From Salinigranum halophilum (GTDB lineage Archaea; Halobacteriota; Halobacteria; Halobacteriales; Haloferacaceae): DNA of 64,000 bases. Under the pieces are notes generated by a model that was not told the origin of the DNA, did not search any database, and saw only the letters and a program-made list of their open reading frames with translations. The position numbers were made by a program, and so were the translations under genes. The number at the start of each line of letters is the position of its first letter. Position 1 is the first letter of the stretch. Of the stretch, positions 52,304 to 60,572 are shown one piece after another. The stretch spans positions 1 through 64,000 of the forward strand of contig NZ_ML660182.1 in NCBI RefSeq assembly GCF_007004735.1, given 5' to 3'.

Positions 52304-53398
52304 ATGGAGTACGTCCAAGAGCGCATCACGACGCTCCACGACCTCGGGGACGCCACACCGGCGGCACCGGTCGACCGGGCCGCCGTGGTCGTGCCGATGA
52401 CGGAGCGCGAGTACGCCGGACTCGCGGCCGAGCGCGTGCTCTCGGCGCTCGAACGCGTCGCCCCCGCCCGCGTCGTCGTGCCCCTCCGCGCCTCGGCCGA
52501 ACGGGCCGGCGCTTTCACCGAGTGGCTCGCCGAGTACGACCTCCCGCTCACCGTGGTCTGGTGCGATGGCCCACGGATCGAGTCACTGCTGACGGAACAC
52601 GGCCTCGACGGTCCCCGCGGCAAGGGTCGCGACGTGTGGCTCGCGCTCGGCGCTGCGCTCTCCGAGGAGTTCGTCGTGTTCCACGACGCCGACACGAAGA
52701 CGTACGACGCCACGTACGTCCCCCGGCTCCTGTTCCCGCTCGCGCACGGTCACGCGTTCTCGAAGGGCTACTACGCCCGCGTGGAGGACCGGCGGCTCTA
52801 CGGGCGGCTCTTCCGCCTCTTCTACGCGCCGCTGGTCCGCGCGCTCGGCGAGGCGCACGACCACGACGTCCTCGACTATCTCGCCGCCTTCCGCTACGCG
52901 CTCGCCGGGGAGTTCGCCGCGACGAGCGACCTCGCCGCGAGCCTCCGCGTGGAGCGCTCTTGGGGGCTCGAGGTCGGGACGCTCGGTGACGCGTTCGCCC
53001 ACGCTGGGTTCGACGGCAGCGCGCAGGTCGACCTCGGCGCGTACGAACACGACCACCGTTCGGTCTCCGGCCCCACCGGGCTCTCGGACATGTCCCGTGG
53101 CGTCGGTCGGGCGCTCTTTACGGCCGTCGAAGCACACGGTGTCACCCCCGAGTACGCCACGCTCCCCGACCGCTACCGCGAGACGGCGCGCCGGTTCGTC
53201 CGCGCGTACGGCCTCGATGCGGCCTTCAACGGCTTCGAACACCCCTCCGACGAGGAGCGCTCACAGGTGGACCGCTACGCCGAGGCGGTCGTCTCGCCCA
53301 CCGGTGACGACCGCCTCCCGGCGTGGGCGGACGCCCCCATCACGCCGCGTGACGTGCGCGAGTGCGCCGACGCGGACCTCCGGGAGGTCCGAGAGTGA
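52304..53398 (+). CDS. GT-A glycosyltransferase, glucosyl-3-phosphoglycerate synthase-like (GT81)
   Basis: A 364-residue glycosyltransferase. GKGRDVWLALGAALSEEFVV near residue 105 and FHDADTKTYDATYVPRLLFP near residue 127 match the GpgS/MPGS pattern, including the Asp-x-Asp metal site. AFSKGYYARVEDRRLYGRLF and SWGLEVGTLGDAFAHAG follow. Related enzymes make glucosyl- or mannosyl-phosphoglycerate, precursors of charged compatible solutes; a phosphatase partner is not adjacent. Its stop overlaps the next gene's start (GTGA). Confidence 0.82.
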   Translation: MEYVQERITTLHDLGDATPAAPVDRAAVVVPMTEREYAGLAAERVLSALERVAPARVVVPLRASAERAGAFTEWLAEYDLPLTVVWCDGPRIESLLTEHGLDGPRGKGRDVWLALGAALSEEFVVFHDADTKTYDATYVPRLLFPLAHGHAFSKGYYARVEDRRLYGRLFRLFYAPLVRALGEAHDHDVLDYLAAFRYALAGEFAATSDLAASLRVERSWGLEVGTLGDAFAHAGFDGSAQVDLGAYEHDHRSVSGPTGLSDMSRGVGRALFTAVEAHGVTPEYATLPDRYRETARRFVRAYGLDAAFNGFEHPSDEERSQVDRYAEAVVSPTGDDRLPAWADAPITPRDVRECADADLREVRE

Positions 53399-53970
53399 GC
53401 ACGTCCACTCCGTTCGACACCGGTGCGCTGCCCGTCGCCGACGCCGACGAACTCGCGGGCGTCGTCGACTTGTTCGGCGCGCTCACGTCCACGCAGGTGG
53501 TCGCCGCGCTCGTCGAACTCGCCTACCGCCAGCGCGGGAGCGTCGACGAGGCGGCTGTCCAGGCGGCGGCCGACCGCGCGGTCGGATGGGCCGTCGAGCG
53601 ATACTACCTGGTCGAGTACGCGTCGAGTGATGCCACAGCGCGCGCTGACGACGGCGACGGCAGCGGCGACGTCGACCCGCTCCTCACCGTCGGGCCGGTC
53701 GCGTTCCCGACGCTCCCCGAGGCGGCCGAGGACCTCCCGCACATCCTCGACGTCGAGACGCGCTCGGTGTCGCGGGAGTCGCTGGCGCGGGCCGTCGAGA
53801 CGCGACTGCGGGGCGACGCGGCCCGGGCGGTCGTCGCCGAGGACGAGGCGCGCATCCAGCACCTGTTCGACGTCACCTACGACCTGGAGGCGTGGGCACC
53901 CGTCGACGTAAGCGAAGTCCGCGAGCGACTCGAGGACGCGCTGGCGTCCGCCGGCGACTCGTCGCCGTAA
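53395..53970 (+). CDS. Conserved haloarchaeal protein, coupled to the GT81-like gene
   Basis: A 191-residue protein, GTG start overlapping the preceding stop by four bases. Segments ADELAGVVDLFGALTSTQVV, VELAYRQRGSVDEAAVQAAA and HILDVETRSVSRESLARAVE are helix-rich and look like a duplicated HTH/regulatory fold, with an Asp/Ala loop in the middle (DDGDGSGD). I recall a DUF7109-like family but cannot confirm. It may regulate or assist the glycosyltransferase. Confidence 0.78.
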   Translation: MSTSTPFDTGALPVADADELAGVVDLFGALTSTQVVAALVELAYRQRGSVDEAAVQAAADRAVGWAVERYYLVEYASSDATARADDGDGSGDVDPLLTVGPVAFPTLPEAAEDLPHILDVETRSVSRESLARAVETRLRGDAARAVVAEDEARIQHLFDVTYDLEAWAPVDVSEVRERLEDALASAGDSSP

Positions 53971-54086
53971 TCGCCGTCGCCGCCACAGTCGCTGTCGTCG
54001 TCATCGTGACGGTCGTCGCGGGACCGCGGGCGTCGAGTGTTGCCCGATGCATACAGGGTTAAGACGTTCGGCCCGCTGTGTCGTGT

Positions 54087-54686
54087 ATGGACCTCTCCGG
54101 CGTCGGCCGTCACACGCCCGCCTCGCTCGAGGGGATGTCGCGGCAGGCGGCGGTCGTCGCCCCCGTCGTCGCCCGCGACGGTGAAGACCACCTCCTGTTC
54201 ACCAAGCGCGCGGACCACCTCGGCGAACACGCCGGGCAGATGAGCTTCCCGGGTGGCGGCCGCGAGCCGAGCGACGAGTCGCTCGAGGCGACGGCGCTCC
54301 GGGAGGCGAACGAGGAGATCGGACTCCGACCCGAAGAGACCGAACTGTACGGCCGCCTCGACGACATCGAGACGGTCACCGACTACTCGGTTCGCCCGTT
54401 CGTCGGCCGCATCCCCGACCGCGAGTACACCCCCGACGAGCGCGAGGTCGCCGAGATAACCGTCCTCCCGGTCGCGGCGCTCGCCGACGACGCCAACTAC
54501 GAGTCCGAACTCCGCGACCACCCCCACTACGGCGAGATACGCATCCACTTCTTCCACGTCGACGGCTACACCGTCTGGGGCGCGACGGGACGGATGCTCG
54601 TCCAACTGCTGGAACTCACGACCGACTGGCGGATGCCGCCGGAGGTCGACCGCGTGGTCGGCCCCGACGCGGACCTGCCGGTCTGA
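54087..54686 (+). CDS. Nudix hydrolase, CoA pyrophosphatase type
   Basis: A 199-residue Nudix protein. LFTKRADHLGEHAGQMSFPG precedes the Nudix box GREPSDESLEATALREANEE near residue 58-80 (G-x5-E-x7-R-E-x2-E-E). The UPF0035-like lead (H...GQMSFPGG) is typical of enzymes that split CoA to phosphopantetheine and 3',5'-ADP. The ATG giving MDLSGVGRH is used. A TTAAGAC box at about 28 bases upstream is the likely promoter. Confidence 0.9.
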   Translation: MDLSGVGRHTPASLEGMSRQAAVVAPVVARDGEDHLLFTKRADHLGEHAGQMSFPGGGREPSDESLEATALREANEEIGLRPEETELYGRLDDIETVTDYSVRPFVGRIPDREYTPDEREVAEITVLPVAALADDANYESELRDHPHYGEIRIHFFHVDGYTVWGATGRMLVQLLELTTDWRMPPEVDRVVGPDADLPV

Positions 54687-54728
54687 GGCGTGTGCGGACG
54701 GAAAAACGAGCACCGGCTCGGATGTCGG

Positions 54729-55262
54729 TCACCCGAGCAGGTACTTCAGTGCCGGCCGTTCCTTCACGAGCGTGGTCGCCTCGAAGACCCGGTCGAGACC
54801 GATGATGCGTCCTGCGGCGAGGGTGCCGACGATGACGAACATCAAGAACCCGAACAGGTCCCCGTTGACGTAGCCGTGCGCCCAGTCGGCGTTGCCGAGG
54901 TAGAAGAACACCATCAGGAACGCGCCCCAGAAGGCGGCGAACCGGGTGAACGCCCCGAGGATGAGTGCGAGGCCGATGAGCGTCTGGCCGACGGGCATGG
55001 CGAGGTTCGTGAAGCTGAGCAGCCACGGCGTCTCCGCCGCGAAGAGGAAGAAGCCGTGAATCGGGCTGCCGGCCGTCCCGTTGGCGAGCCAGCCGGCCGC
55101 GTTGAACGCCTCACCCGAGACGAAGGCGTACTTGCTCACGCCGGCGTTGAGGAACCAGTAGCCGGTGACGAGCCGCACGATGACCGTTACGTATCCAGTG
55201 AGCGATTCCGCGTACGCGAACTCGATGGGCTTGCCAAGCCACTCGACGCTGTTGGTAGTCAT
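54729..55262 (-). CDS. DoxX-family membrane protein
   Basis: A 177-residue protein with four membrane helices: VTVIVRLVTGYWFLNAGVSK, MPVGQTLIGLALILGAFTRF, AAFWGAFLMVFFYLGNADWA and FGFLMFVIVGTLAAGRIIGL. The Tyr/Phe-rich first helix and the GAFTR turn are typical of DoxX/TQO small subunits, which may act with quinone oxidoreductases. Start ATG giving MTTNSVEWLGKP, preceded by an AGGAGGAAG run that is a possible Shine-Dalgarno site. A palindrome surrounds its TATA-like box. Confidence 0.9.
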   Translation of the reverse strand: MTTNSVEWLGKPIEFAYAESLTGYVTVIVRLVTGYWFLNAGVSKYAFVSGEAFNAAGWLANGTAGSPIHGFFLFAAETPWLLSFTNLAMPVGQTLIGLALILGAFTRFAAFWGAFLMVFFYLGNADWAHGYVNGDLFGFLMFVIVGTLAAGRIIGLDRVFEATTLVKERPALKYLLG

Positions 55263-55568
55263 GATCGTTCTCCACTTCCTCCTTCTCCGGTCGTGAGAGT
55301 ATAACCGGTCTGTGGCTCTCACAACCCGAGAAACGGGTGATTCGAGGCTCCTCTCGCACGCGAACCGGCTCACCGTCCGTTAATCCGTCCGGTTCCGACC
55401 CGCTCTCGGTCGTTCCAGCGGGCTCCGACTACGTCTCGACAGAGGGCATCCCTCGGCGGAGAACGACAGCGTTTTGTCCCGAACGTCGGTACGACGGTCA
55501 TGGTCGCACAGACGATTGATCGCGTTCCGCGACGACTGTGAGTTCTCCGCCGACAGAGGTGTCTCGAG
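55263..55568. other. 306-base divergent intergenic region
   Basis: Between the DoxX gene and the luciferase-like gene. It holds the DoxX promoter and operator-like palindrome; in the right part a GCGTTTTGTCCC segment near 55470 is the only A/T-rich block on the plus strand. No coding frame with haloarchaeal bias was seen. Confidence 0.55.
55293..55322. promoter_or_regulatory. Inverted repeat flanking the DoxX TATA-like box
   Basis: GTGAGAG and CTCTCAC, 16 bases apart, enclose the minus-strand TATA-like GGTTATAC. A repressor dimer bound here would block TFB/TBP access. The TATA lies about 40 bases upstream of the ATG, so a short leader with AGGAGG is expected. Confidence 0.4.
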
Positions 55569-56351
55569 ATGTTGACCGGTGAGCGTGCCGTCTCGGAGAC
55601 GGGCCTCGACGCCGTCGCACTGAAGCCCACCGAGTGCGACGTGCGCCGCGCGCTCGACGTACCGCTCTCGACCGTCGCAATCGACTACGAGGGTCCCGAC
55701 TCGCTGCCGGACGGGGCGGTCCTCGAACGGCTGGCCGCCGAACGGACGGTCAGGCTCACGACTCCCGTCCGGGCCGACGGCTTCGACCCGCTCGGCGACG
55801 ACTCGCGCTGGGCGTCGATTCCGGCCGGTGTCGACCAGGTGCTCGTGGCCGGGCACGGCGCGTATCTCACGGACGACGAAACACAGCGTGCCGTCGCCCC
55901 ACGGCTCCGTGCGGCGCGCGAGCGGGCACCCGATGCGTGGGTCGGCACCGAGGGAATCGAACGCATCGCGCTCGCCGCCGGAGGGACGCAGTACGAACTG
56001 CTCTCGCGGTCGACGCGCCGCGACGTCCGCGCGCTCCGGGCGACAGGCTTCGACGGCGAAGTCGCCCTCTACGCGCCAACGGTGTTGACCGACGACGAGG
56101 ACACGATGCTCGACGCGGTGGGCGCGTACGCGGCCCGCCGTCGCCCCGTCGCCCGCGCGCTCCCCGAGGGCGCTTCGACCGATGCGACCGCTTCGGGCCG
56201 GGCGCGCGACGTCCTCTCCGCGGCGGTCCGTGACTACGCGCTCGTCGGCACGCCCGAGGTGGTGTCCGAGCGGATTCGCGAACTGAAGGGGGCCGGCGTC
56301 GACCTCGTCGTCGGGTACCCCGCCCGGGGCGTCGACGAGTTCTGCGGCTGA
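55569..56351 (+). CDS. Luciferase-like (F420/FMN) fold-related haloarchaeal protein
   Basis: A 260-residue protein. The last 40 residues (ALVGTPEVVSERIRELKGAG then VDLVVGYPARG) match the end of luciferase-like monooxygenases, and the middle helices (AVAPRLRAARERAPDAWVGT) are consistent with a barrel, but the N-terminal half is reduced and rearranged (LDVPLSTVAIDYEGPDSLPD). Cofactor-binding residues are not obvious. I recall a haloarchaeal DUF7388 family here. Likely a non-canonical or degenerate relative. Confidence 0.75.
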   Translation: MLTGERAVSETGLDAVALKPTECDVRRALDVPLSTVAIDYEGPDSLPDGAVLERLAAERTVRLTTPVRADGFDPLGDDSRWASIPAGVDQVLVAGHGAYLTDDETQRAVAPRLRAARERAPDAWVGTEGIERIALAAGGTQYELLSRSTRRDVRALRATGFDGEVALYAPTVLTDDEDTMLDAVGAYAARRRPVARALPEGASTDATASGRARDVLSAAVRDYALVGTPEVVSERIRELKGAGVDLVVGYPARGVDEFCG

Positions 56352-56451
56352 GGCACGCTCTGTGACTGGTTCGCCGAACGGGAGTTCGCGTCACTGTCCT
56401 GCTCCCGGCGTCTCATCGCGCACGCTGCGCCGAGGCCGTCGGAGGGGTGGC

Positions 56452-56886
56452 TCAGGACTCGTCGGACACGTCGTCCGCTTCGTCTCGGACCTCGACGTCC
56501 GTCGCGCGGTCGTCCTTGGGGATGCGGATGCGGAGGGTGCCGTTGTCGGCGAGCGTCGCGGAGGCGCCGTCAGCGTCGACGGCCGCGTCGTCGGGGAGCG
56601 TCACCTCGCCGTCGAGCGAGAGGCCGCGGCCGGGGAAGCGCATCTCGAAGCCGTCGTAGAACTCTCGGAAGCGGTCGATGCGAATCTGTACCTGTCCATC
56701 GAGGAAACGGACCTGCACGTCGGAGCGCTGGACGCCCGGGCTGTCGAAGACGACCAGATACGCGTCCTCGCTCTCGAGGAGGTCGTGCGGGAGGGGTTTT
56801 CGTTCCTGCACCCGGCTCATCCCGCGACCGACCCGCTCTAGGACCGTGTTGGCCACCGACTCTCCGATCTCGCGAATGCCTGTCAT
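56452..56886 (-). CDS. Hsp20/alpha-crystallin small heat-shock protein
   Basis: A 144-residue chaperone. ESEDAYLVVFDSPGVQRSDV starts the alpha-crystallin domain; GRGLSLDGEVTLPDDAAVDA and ATLADNGTLRIRIPKDD form its end with the I-x-I motif (RIRI) used for oligomer assembly. The N-terminus is helical (MTGIREIGESVANTVLERVG) and the C-terminus very acidic. It would hold unfolded proteins during heat or salt stress. Confidence 0.9.
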   Translation of the reverse strand: MTGIREIGESVANTVLERVGRGMSRVQERKPLPHDLLESEDAYLVVFDSPGVQRSDVQVRFLDGQVQIRIDRFREFYDGFEMRFPGRGLSLDGEVTLPDDAAVDADGASATLADNGTLRIRIPKDDRATDVEVRDEADDVSDES

Positions 56887-56965
56887 CGTTCGTGTTCGAG
56901 GCTAGTGGCCCGCGGGAGAAAAGCGTTGTTCGACGTCGGCGTTGGTGGTGCTGCCGCCGCTTCCC

Positions 56966-57124
56966 TCAGAGTTCGATGCGTTCGAGCGTGTCGGTCTCCC
57001 CACAGTACGGACACTGCAGGTCCGTCACAGAGAGGTCTTCGGGGACGTCGTAGGTGTAGTGGTTCTCGAACATGTCCAACTCACAGTCCGGGTTGAGACA
57101 TCTGATCTCCTCTGTTTTCGGCAT
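56966..57124 (-). CDS. Small zinc-ribbon-like protein, 52 residues
   Basis: Starts MPKTEEIRCLNPDCELDMFE; the four cysteines C9, C14, C38 and C41 (CLNPDC and CPYCG) form a compact metal site around a NHYTYDVPED segment. Strong haloarchaeal codon bias, closely followed by the Hsp20 gene on the same strand (79 bases). Function unknown; similar two-pair zinc microproteins are abundant in haloarchaea. Confidence 0.85.
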   Translation of the reverse strand: MPKTEEIRCLNPDCELDMFENHYTYDVPEDLSVTDLQCPYCGETDTLERIEL

Positions 57125-57260
57125 GGCCCACGCTTGCGGCGAGAGGGGGATACGCTTTTCGGACCCCCCGCCGCCGACCCGACCACGCGGCACTGACGCC
57201 GGCGTTTCCGCCGGCCAGAGCCAGCACCGTTAAGTAGATGTGACGTATCAACCCTGAGAA

Positions 57261-58139
57261 ATGTGTGGAGAGTTCACACCGCCGTCTGTCGTCTACGGCG
57301 TCGTCTACGGCAGGAATCGCCGCGGGGTCGCGGACCAGGGCGTGAGTGAGACGTGGGTCTGTCGGGCCGTCGTCACCGACGACACGCTCACCGTCGACCG
57401 GTGTGCCCCCGTCGAGGACTGGTTCGACGACCCGGAGTCCCCCGACACGACAGCGTCGTCCTCCTCGGACGCGCCCGACGGCAGACTGCCGCTCACGACG
57501 TTCCTCGCGGACCTCCCACCAACGGCCGCCGCCGGCATCGATTTTCCCTTCGGACTCCCCGAGCGCGTCGTCGCCGAGGACACCTGGACGGAGTTTCTCC
57601 GCACGCTCCCCACGTGGTGTACCAGTCCGGCCGACCTCCGCTGGCGGTGTGAACGCCGGGTTCGACTGGTCGACGGGTCGTCCGACATCCGCGTCCGGGC
57701 GACGGACGCGCCGCTGAGTGCGCTGTCACCGTTCGACGACCGTATCGTGGCGTCGACGTTCTTCGGCCTCCGCGATGTGCTTCGCCCGCTCGTCCTGACT
57801 GACCGGGTTCGCGTGCCGCCGATGACCGCTCCGCAGTCGGACCGGCCGTTCGTCATCGAGGTGTACCCCGCGGGCACGCTCGTCGACCTCGAACTGTTCT
57901 CCGACGACTCGGACGAGGCGTCGGACCCGGTGCGTCGCGAGGCGACGGTCGACGGCCTCGCGGAGGCGGCCGACTGCGTCCTCGACGTCGACCGTACGGC
58001 GCACGAACGAATCGTCGGCGACGACGCGGCGCTCGAGAGTCTCGTCGCGGCCTACGCCGTCTACCGGAACACCCGCACGGCCGCGTCGCTGCGCGTCTCC
58101 GACCCTCGGCGACACATCGAGGGGCAGGTCTTCGTCTGA
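57261..58139 (+). CDS. DUF429-family (predicted RNase H-like) protein
   Basis: A 292-residue protein: VVYGVVYGRNRRG opens like DUF429, TAAAGIDFPFGLPERVVAED near residue 92 holds the conserved GIDFPxG, and DRPFVIEVYPAGTLVDLEL near residue 195 the EVYP motif. The fold is RNase H-like and a nuclease role is predicted from the family only. The first Asp of the typical VGVD opening is replaced here (YGVVYG). A GTTAAGTA box lies 25-32 bases before the ATG. Confidence 0.83.
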   Translation: MCGEFTPPSVVYGVVYGRNRRGVADQGVSETWVCRAVVTDDTLTVDRCAPVEDWFDDPESPDTTASSSSDAPDGRLPLTTFLADLPPTAAAGIDFPFGLPERVVAEDTWTEFLRTLPTWCTSPADLRWRCERRVRLVDGSSDIRVRATDAPLSALSPFDDRIVASTFFGLRDVLRPLVLTDRVRVPPMTAPQSDRPFVIEVYPAGTLVDLELFSDDSDEASDPVRREATVDGLAEAADCVLDVDRTAHERIVGDDAALESLVAAYAVYRNTRTAASLRVSDPRRHIEGQVFV

Positions 58140-58247
58140 GTGCCGAAGGCCTCACCGTCGTCCGGAGCGCGGGCGACGCGTCGACCCGCCCACCGAGACC
58201 GAGGGCGGACCGTGCGGTTTACCCACGCCGGGAGCGAACGCCGGGCC

Positions 58248-59999
58248 ATGACAGAGGCACCAGCATCGACGCCGGCCGGAGGGACACACGACCCGGCGTC
58301 GCTTCACGTCGTCATCGTCGACGGCTACGTCGACGAGCCTGCGCACTTCGGGGTGCCGCCGTACGTCTCCACGTATCCGCGCTACACCGCCGGTGCGCTC
58401 GTCGACGCCGGCGTGCCGCCCCAGCAGATCACCTACCACACGATCGACGAACTCCGCGACGAGCGACGGAAGTGGCGGGCCGTCGCCGACGCCGACCTGA
58501 TGGTGTACGTCGGGGGGATGACGGTCCCCGGGAAGTACGTCGGCGGGACGCCCGCCGAACCCGACGAGGTGAAGGAACTGGCGTGGACCGCCGACGGGAC
58601 GACGCTGATGGGCGGTCCCGTGAAGTTCGGTGTCGGCGAGAAGAACGAGGGCGCCTCCGACATGGAGCGCAAGGACCTCGACTACGACTTCGTCGCGAAG
58701 GGTGACGTCGAGGCCGCCGCGTACGACCTCGTCTCCTCGGGACTCGAGGGGTTCGGCGACCGCATGCGTGGCTACGACGAAGTGGAACGCTGGGCCTCGA
58801 AAGGGGCGTTCGTCGTCGAACAGCACCCCAACCACCCCGACTACCTCATCGCCGAACTGGAGACGTCTCGCGGCTGTGCGTACCGGTGTTCGTTCTGCAC
58901 CGAACCGCTCTACGGCGACCCGAACTTTCGAACGCCGGCGTCCGTCGTCAGAGAGGTCGACCGCCTCTCCGACGCCGGCGTTCGGCACTTCCGTCTCGGC
59001 CGCCAGGCGGACATCCTCGCCTTCGGCGGTGACGGCGAGGCGCCCAACCCCGACGCGCTCCGCGAGTTGTACGCCGGTATCCGTGAGGTGGTGCCCGACC
59101 TCGGCACCTTGCACCTGGACAACATGAACCCGGTGACCATCGTCGACTACCCCGAGCAGTCGCGCGAGGCCATCCGAGTCATCGCCGAGCACAACACGCC
59201 GGGCGACACGGCGGCGTTCGGCCTCGAATCCGCCGACCCCGTCGTTCAGGAGGAGAACAACCTCCTCGTCTCGGCGGAGGAGTGTCTCGAAGCCGTCCGC
59301 GTCGTCAACGAGGAGGGCGGGTGGCGTCCCGGCGACGAGGAGCAGCGCGGCCCGAGTCTCGAGGGTGACCGCCTCCCGAAACTGCTCCCCGGCATCAACC
59401 TCGTCCACGGCCTCATGGGCGAGCGGCCCGAGACGTACGAGCACAACAAGCGCTTCCTGAAACGAGTGTACGACGAGGGGCTGATGCTCCGCCGCATCAA
59501 CATCCGGCAGGTGATGGCGTTCGCGGGCACGGAGATGTCCGAAACCGGTGCGGACATCGCGAAGGAGCACAAACAGCAGTTCAAACCCTACAAACGGGAG
59601 ATTCGCGAGGAGGTCGACCGACCGATGCTGCGGCGGGTCCTCCCCCCGGGGACGGTCCTCGAGGGCGTCCACCTCGAGTACCACCAGGACGGGAAGACGT
59701 TCGGCCGCCAACTGGGGACGTACTCCCTGCTCGTGGCGATTCCCGGCGAACGCCCCCTGGGTGAGACGCTCGACGTCGCCATCGTCGACTACGGTTATCG
59801 GTCGGTCACCGGGGTGCCGTACCCGCTCGACCTGAACGCGGCGTCGCTCGACGAACTCACGTCGATTCCGGGAATCGGCTCGCGTACCGCCGGCGACATC
59901 GTCGTCGGACGACCCTACGCCGCCGTCGAAGAGGCCCCCGCGAGCGCCGACGTCGACCTCTCGCGGTTCGTGACTGTCTCGGCCGCCCGGGGCGACTGA
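58248..59999 (+). CDS. Radical SAM protein with B12-binding-like N-domain and C-terminal helix-hairpin-helix
   Basis: A 583-residue protein. Residues 17-190 resemble a cobalamin-binding/Rossmann domain (VVIVDGYVDEPAHFGVPPYV). The radical SAM cluster motif CAYRCSFC is near residue 210 (SRG-C-x3-C-x2-C), followed by PVTIVDYPEQSREAIRVIAE and GINLVHGLMGERPETYEHNK. Residues about 425-500 include a TRAM-like or linker strand region, and LNAASLDELTSIPGIGSRTA near residue 530 is a helix-hairpin-helix. Widely conserved in euryarchaea as far as I know; substrate unknown, RNA or protein modification possible. Confidence 0.87.
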   Translation: MTEAPASTPAGGTHDPASLHVVIVDGYVDEPAHFGVPPYVSTYPRYTAGALVDAGVPPQQITYHTIDELRDERRKWRAVADADLMVYVGGMTVPGKYVGGTPAEPDEVKELAWTADGTTLMGGPVKFGVGEKNEGASDMERKDLDYDFVAKGDVEAAAYDLVSSGLEGFGDRMRGYDEVERWASKGAFVVEQHPNHPDYLIAELETSRGCAYRCSFCTEPLYGDPNFRTPASVVREVDRLSDAGVRHFRLGRQADILAFGGDGEAPNPDALRELYAGIREVVPDLGTLHLDNMNPVTIVDYPEQSREAIRVIAEHNTPGDTAAFGLESADPVVQEENNLLVSAEECLEAVRVVNEEGGWRPGDEEQRGPSLEGDRLPKLLPGINLVHGLMGERPETYEHNKRFLKRVYDEGLMLRRINIRQVMAFAGTEMSETGADIAKEHKQQFKPYKREIREEVDRPMLRRVLPPGTVLEGVHLEYHQDGKTFGRQLGTYSLLVAIPGERPLGETLDVAIVDYGYRSVTGVPYPLDLNAASLDELTSIPGIGSRTAGDIVVGRPYAAVEEAPASADVDLSRFVTVSAARGD

Positions 60000-60056
60000 C
60001 ACCGCCGCGCGGTCCCCCAGCACCCACGCTGTGCCCGCGGAACCGCCGCGACGCGT

Positions 60057-60455
60057 TCAGAAGTCCTCTTCGATGATCTCGCCGACGGCGAAGTTCGATT
60101 TGACCTCCGTCACCTCGACCTTCACCCGTTCGCCGACCTCCGCGCCGGGGACGATGATGACGTAGCCGCGCTCGACGCGGGCGATGCCGTCCCCCTGCTT
60201 GCCGATGTCCTCGATTTCGACGTAGCGGAGTTCGCCGACCTCGACCGGCGGCTGTGGCTCCGACGTGTCGGTCTGCTTTCGCTCCGAGCGGGACTCCGTT
60301 GCCTCCCGACGAGAGATGAGGGCGACGCGATAGATCTCGCCCGGGTCGACGCTTCCCGTCTCGACCTCCCGACGGGGGATTTCGACGACGTACCTGTCGT
60401 CTTCGGACCGAACCTCGGCGTTGAACAAACACATGAGCTTATCTGAGATTTCCAT
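60057..60455 (-). CDS. TRAM-domain RNA-binding protein
   Basis: A 132-residue protein with a short N-terminal region (MEISDKLMCLFNAEVRSEDD) and a C-terminal TRAM domain: EIEDIGKQGDGIARVERGYV then VIIVPGAEVGERVKVEVTEV and NFAVGEIIEEDF. A Glu/Ser/Gln-rich linker (SRSERKQTDTSEPQPPVEVG) separates them. Archaeal TRAM proteins act as RNA chaperones. The start codon is taken as the ATG giving MEISDKLM, after an upstream sequence unlike the family. Confidence 0.9.
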   Translation of the reverse strand: MEISDKLMCLFNAEVRSEDDRYVVEIPRREVETGSVDPGEIYRVALISRREATESRSERKQTDTSEPQPPVEVGELRYVEIEDIGKQGDGIARVERGYVIIVPGAEVGERVKVEVTEVKSNFAVGEIIEEDF

Positions 60456-60572
60456 AGTGAGAGCTCCACCACTACGCACACCGGCTGTCATCAAAGATGT
60501 ACCGACCATCGCGGGCGCTTCGGCGGGGGCAGACACGGGCGCTCGGTCGGTTCGTCTGTCGGCCCGTGGCGA

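Noticed and set aside
58152-60023. Long minus-strand frame of about 620 codons
   Set aside because: Antisense to the radical SAM gene, which has the C-x3-C-x2-C motif and correct codon bias.
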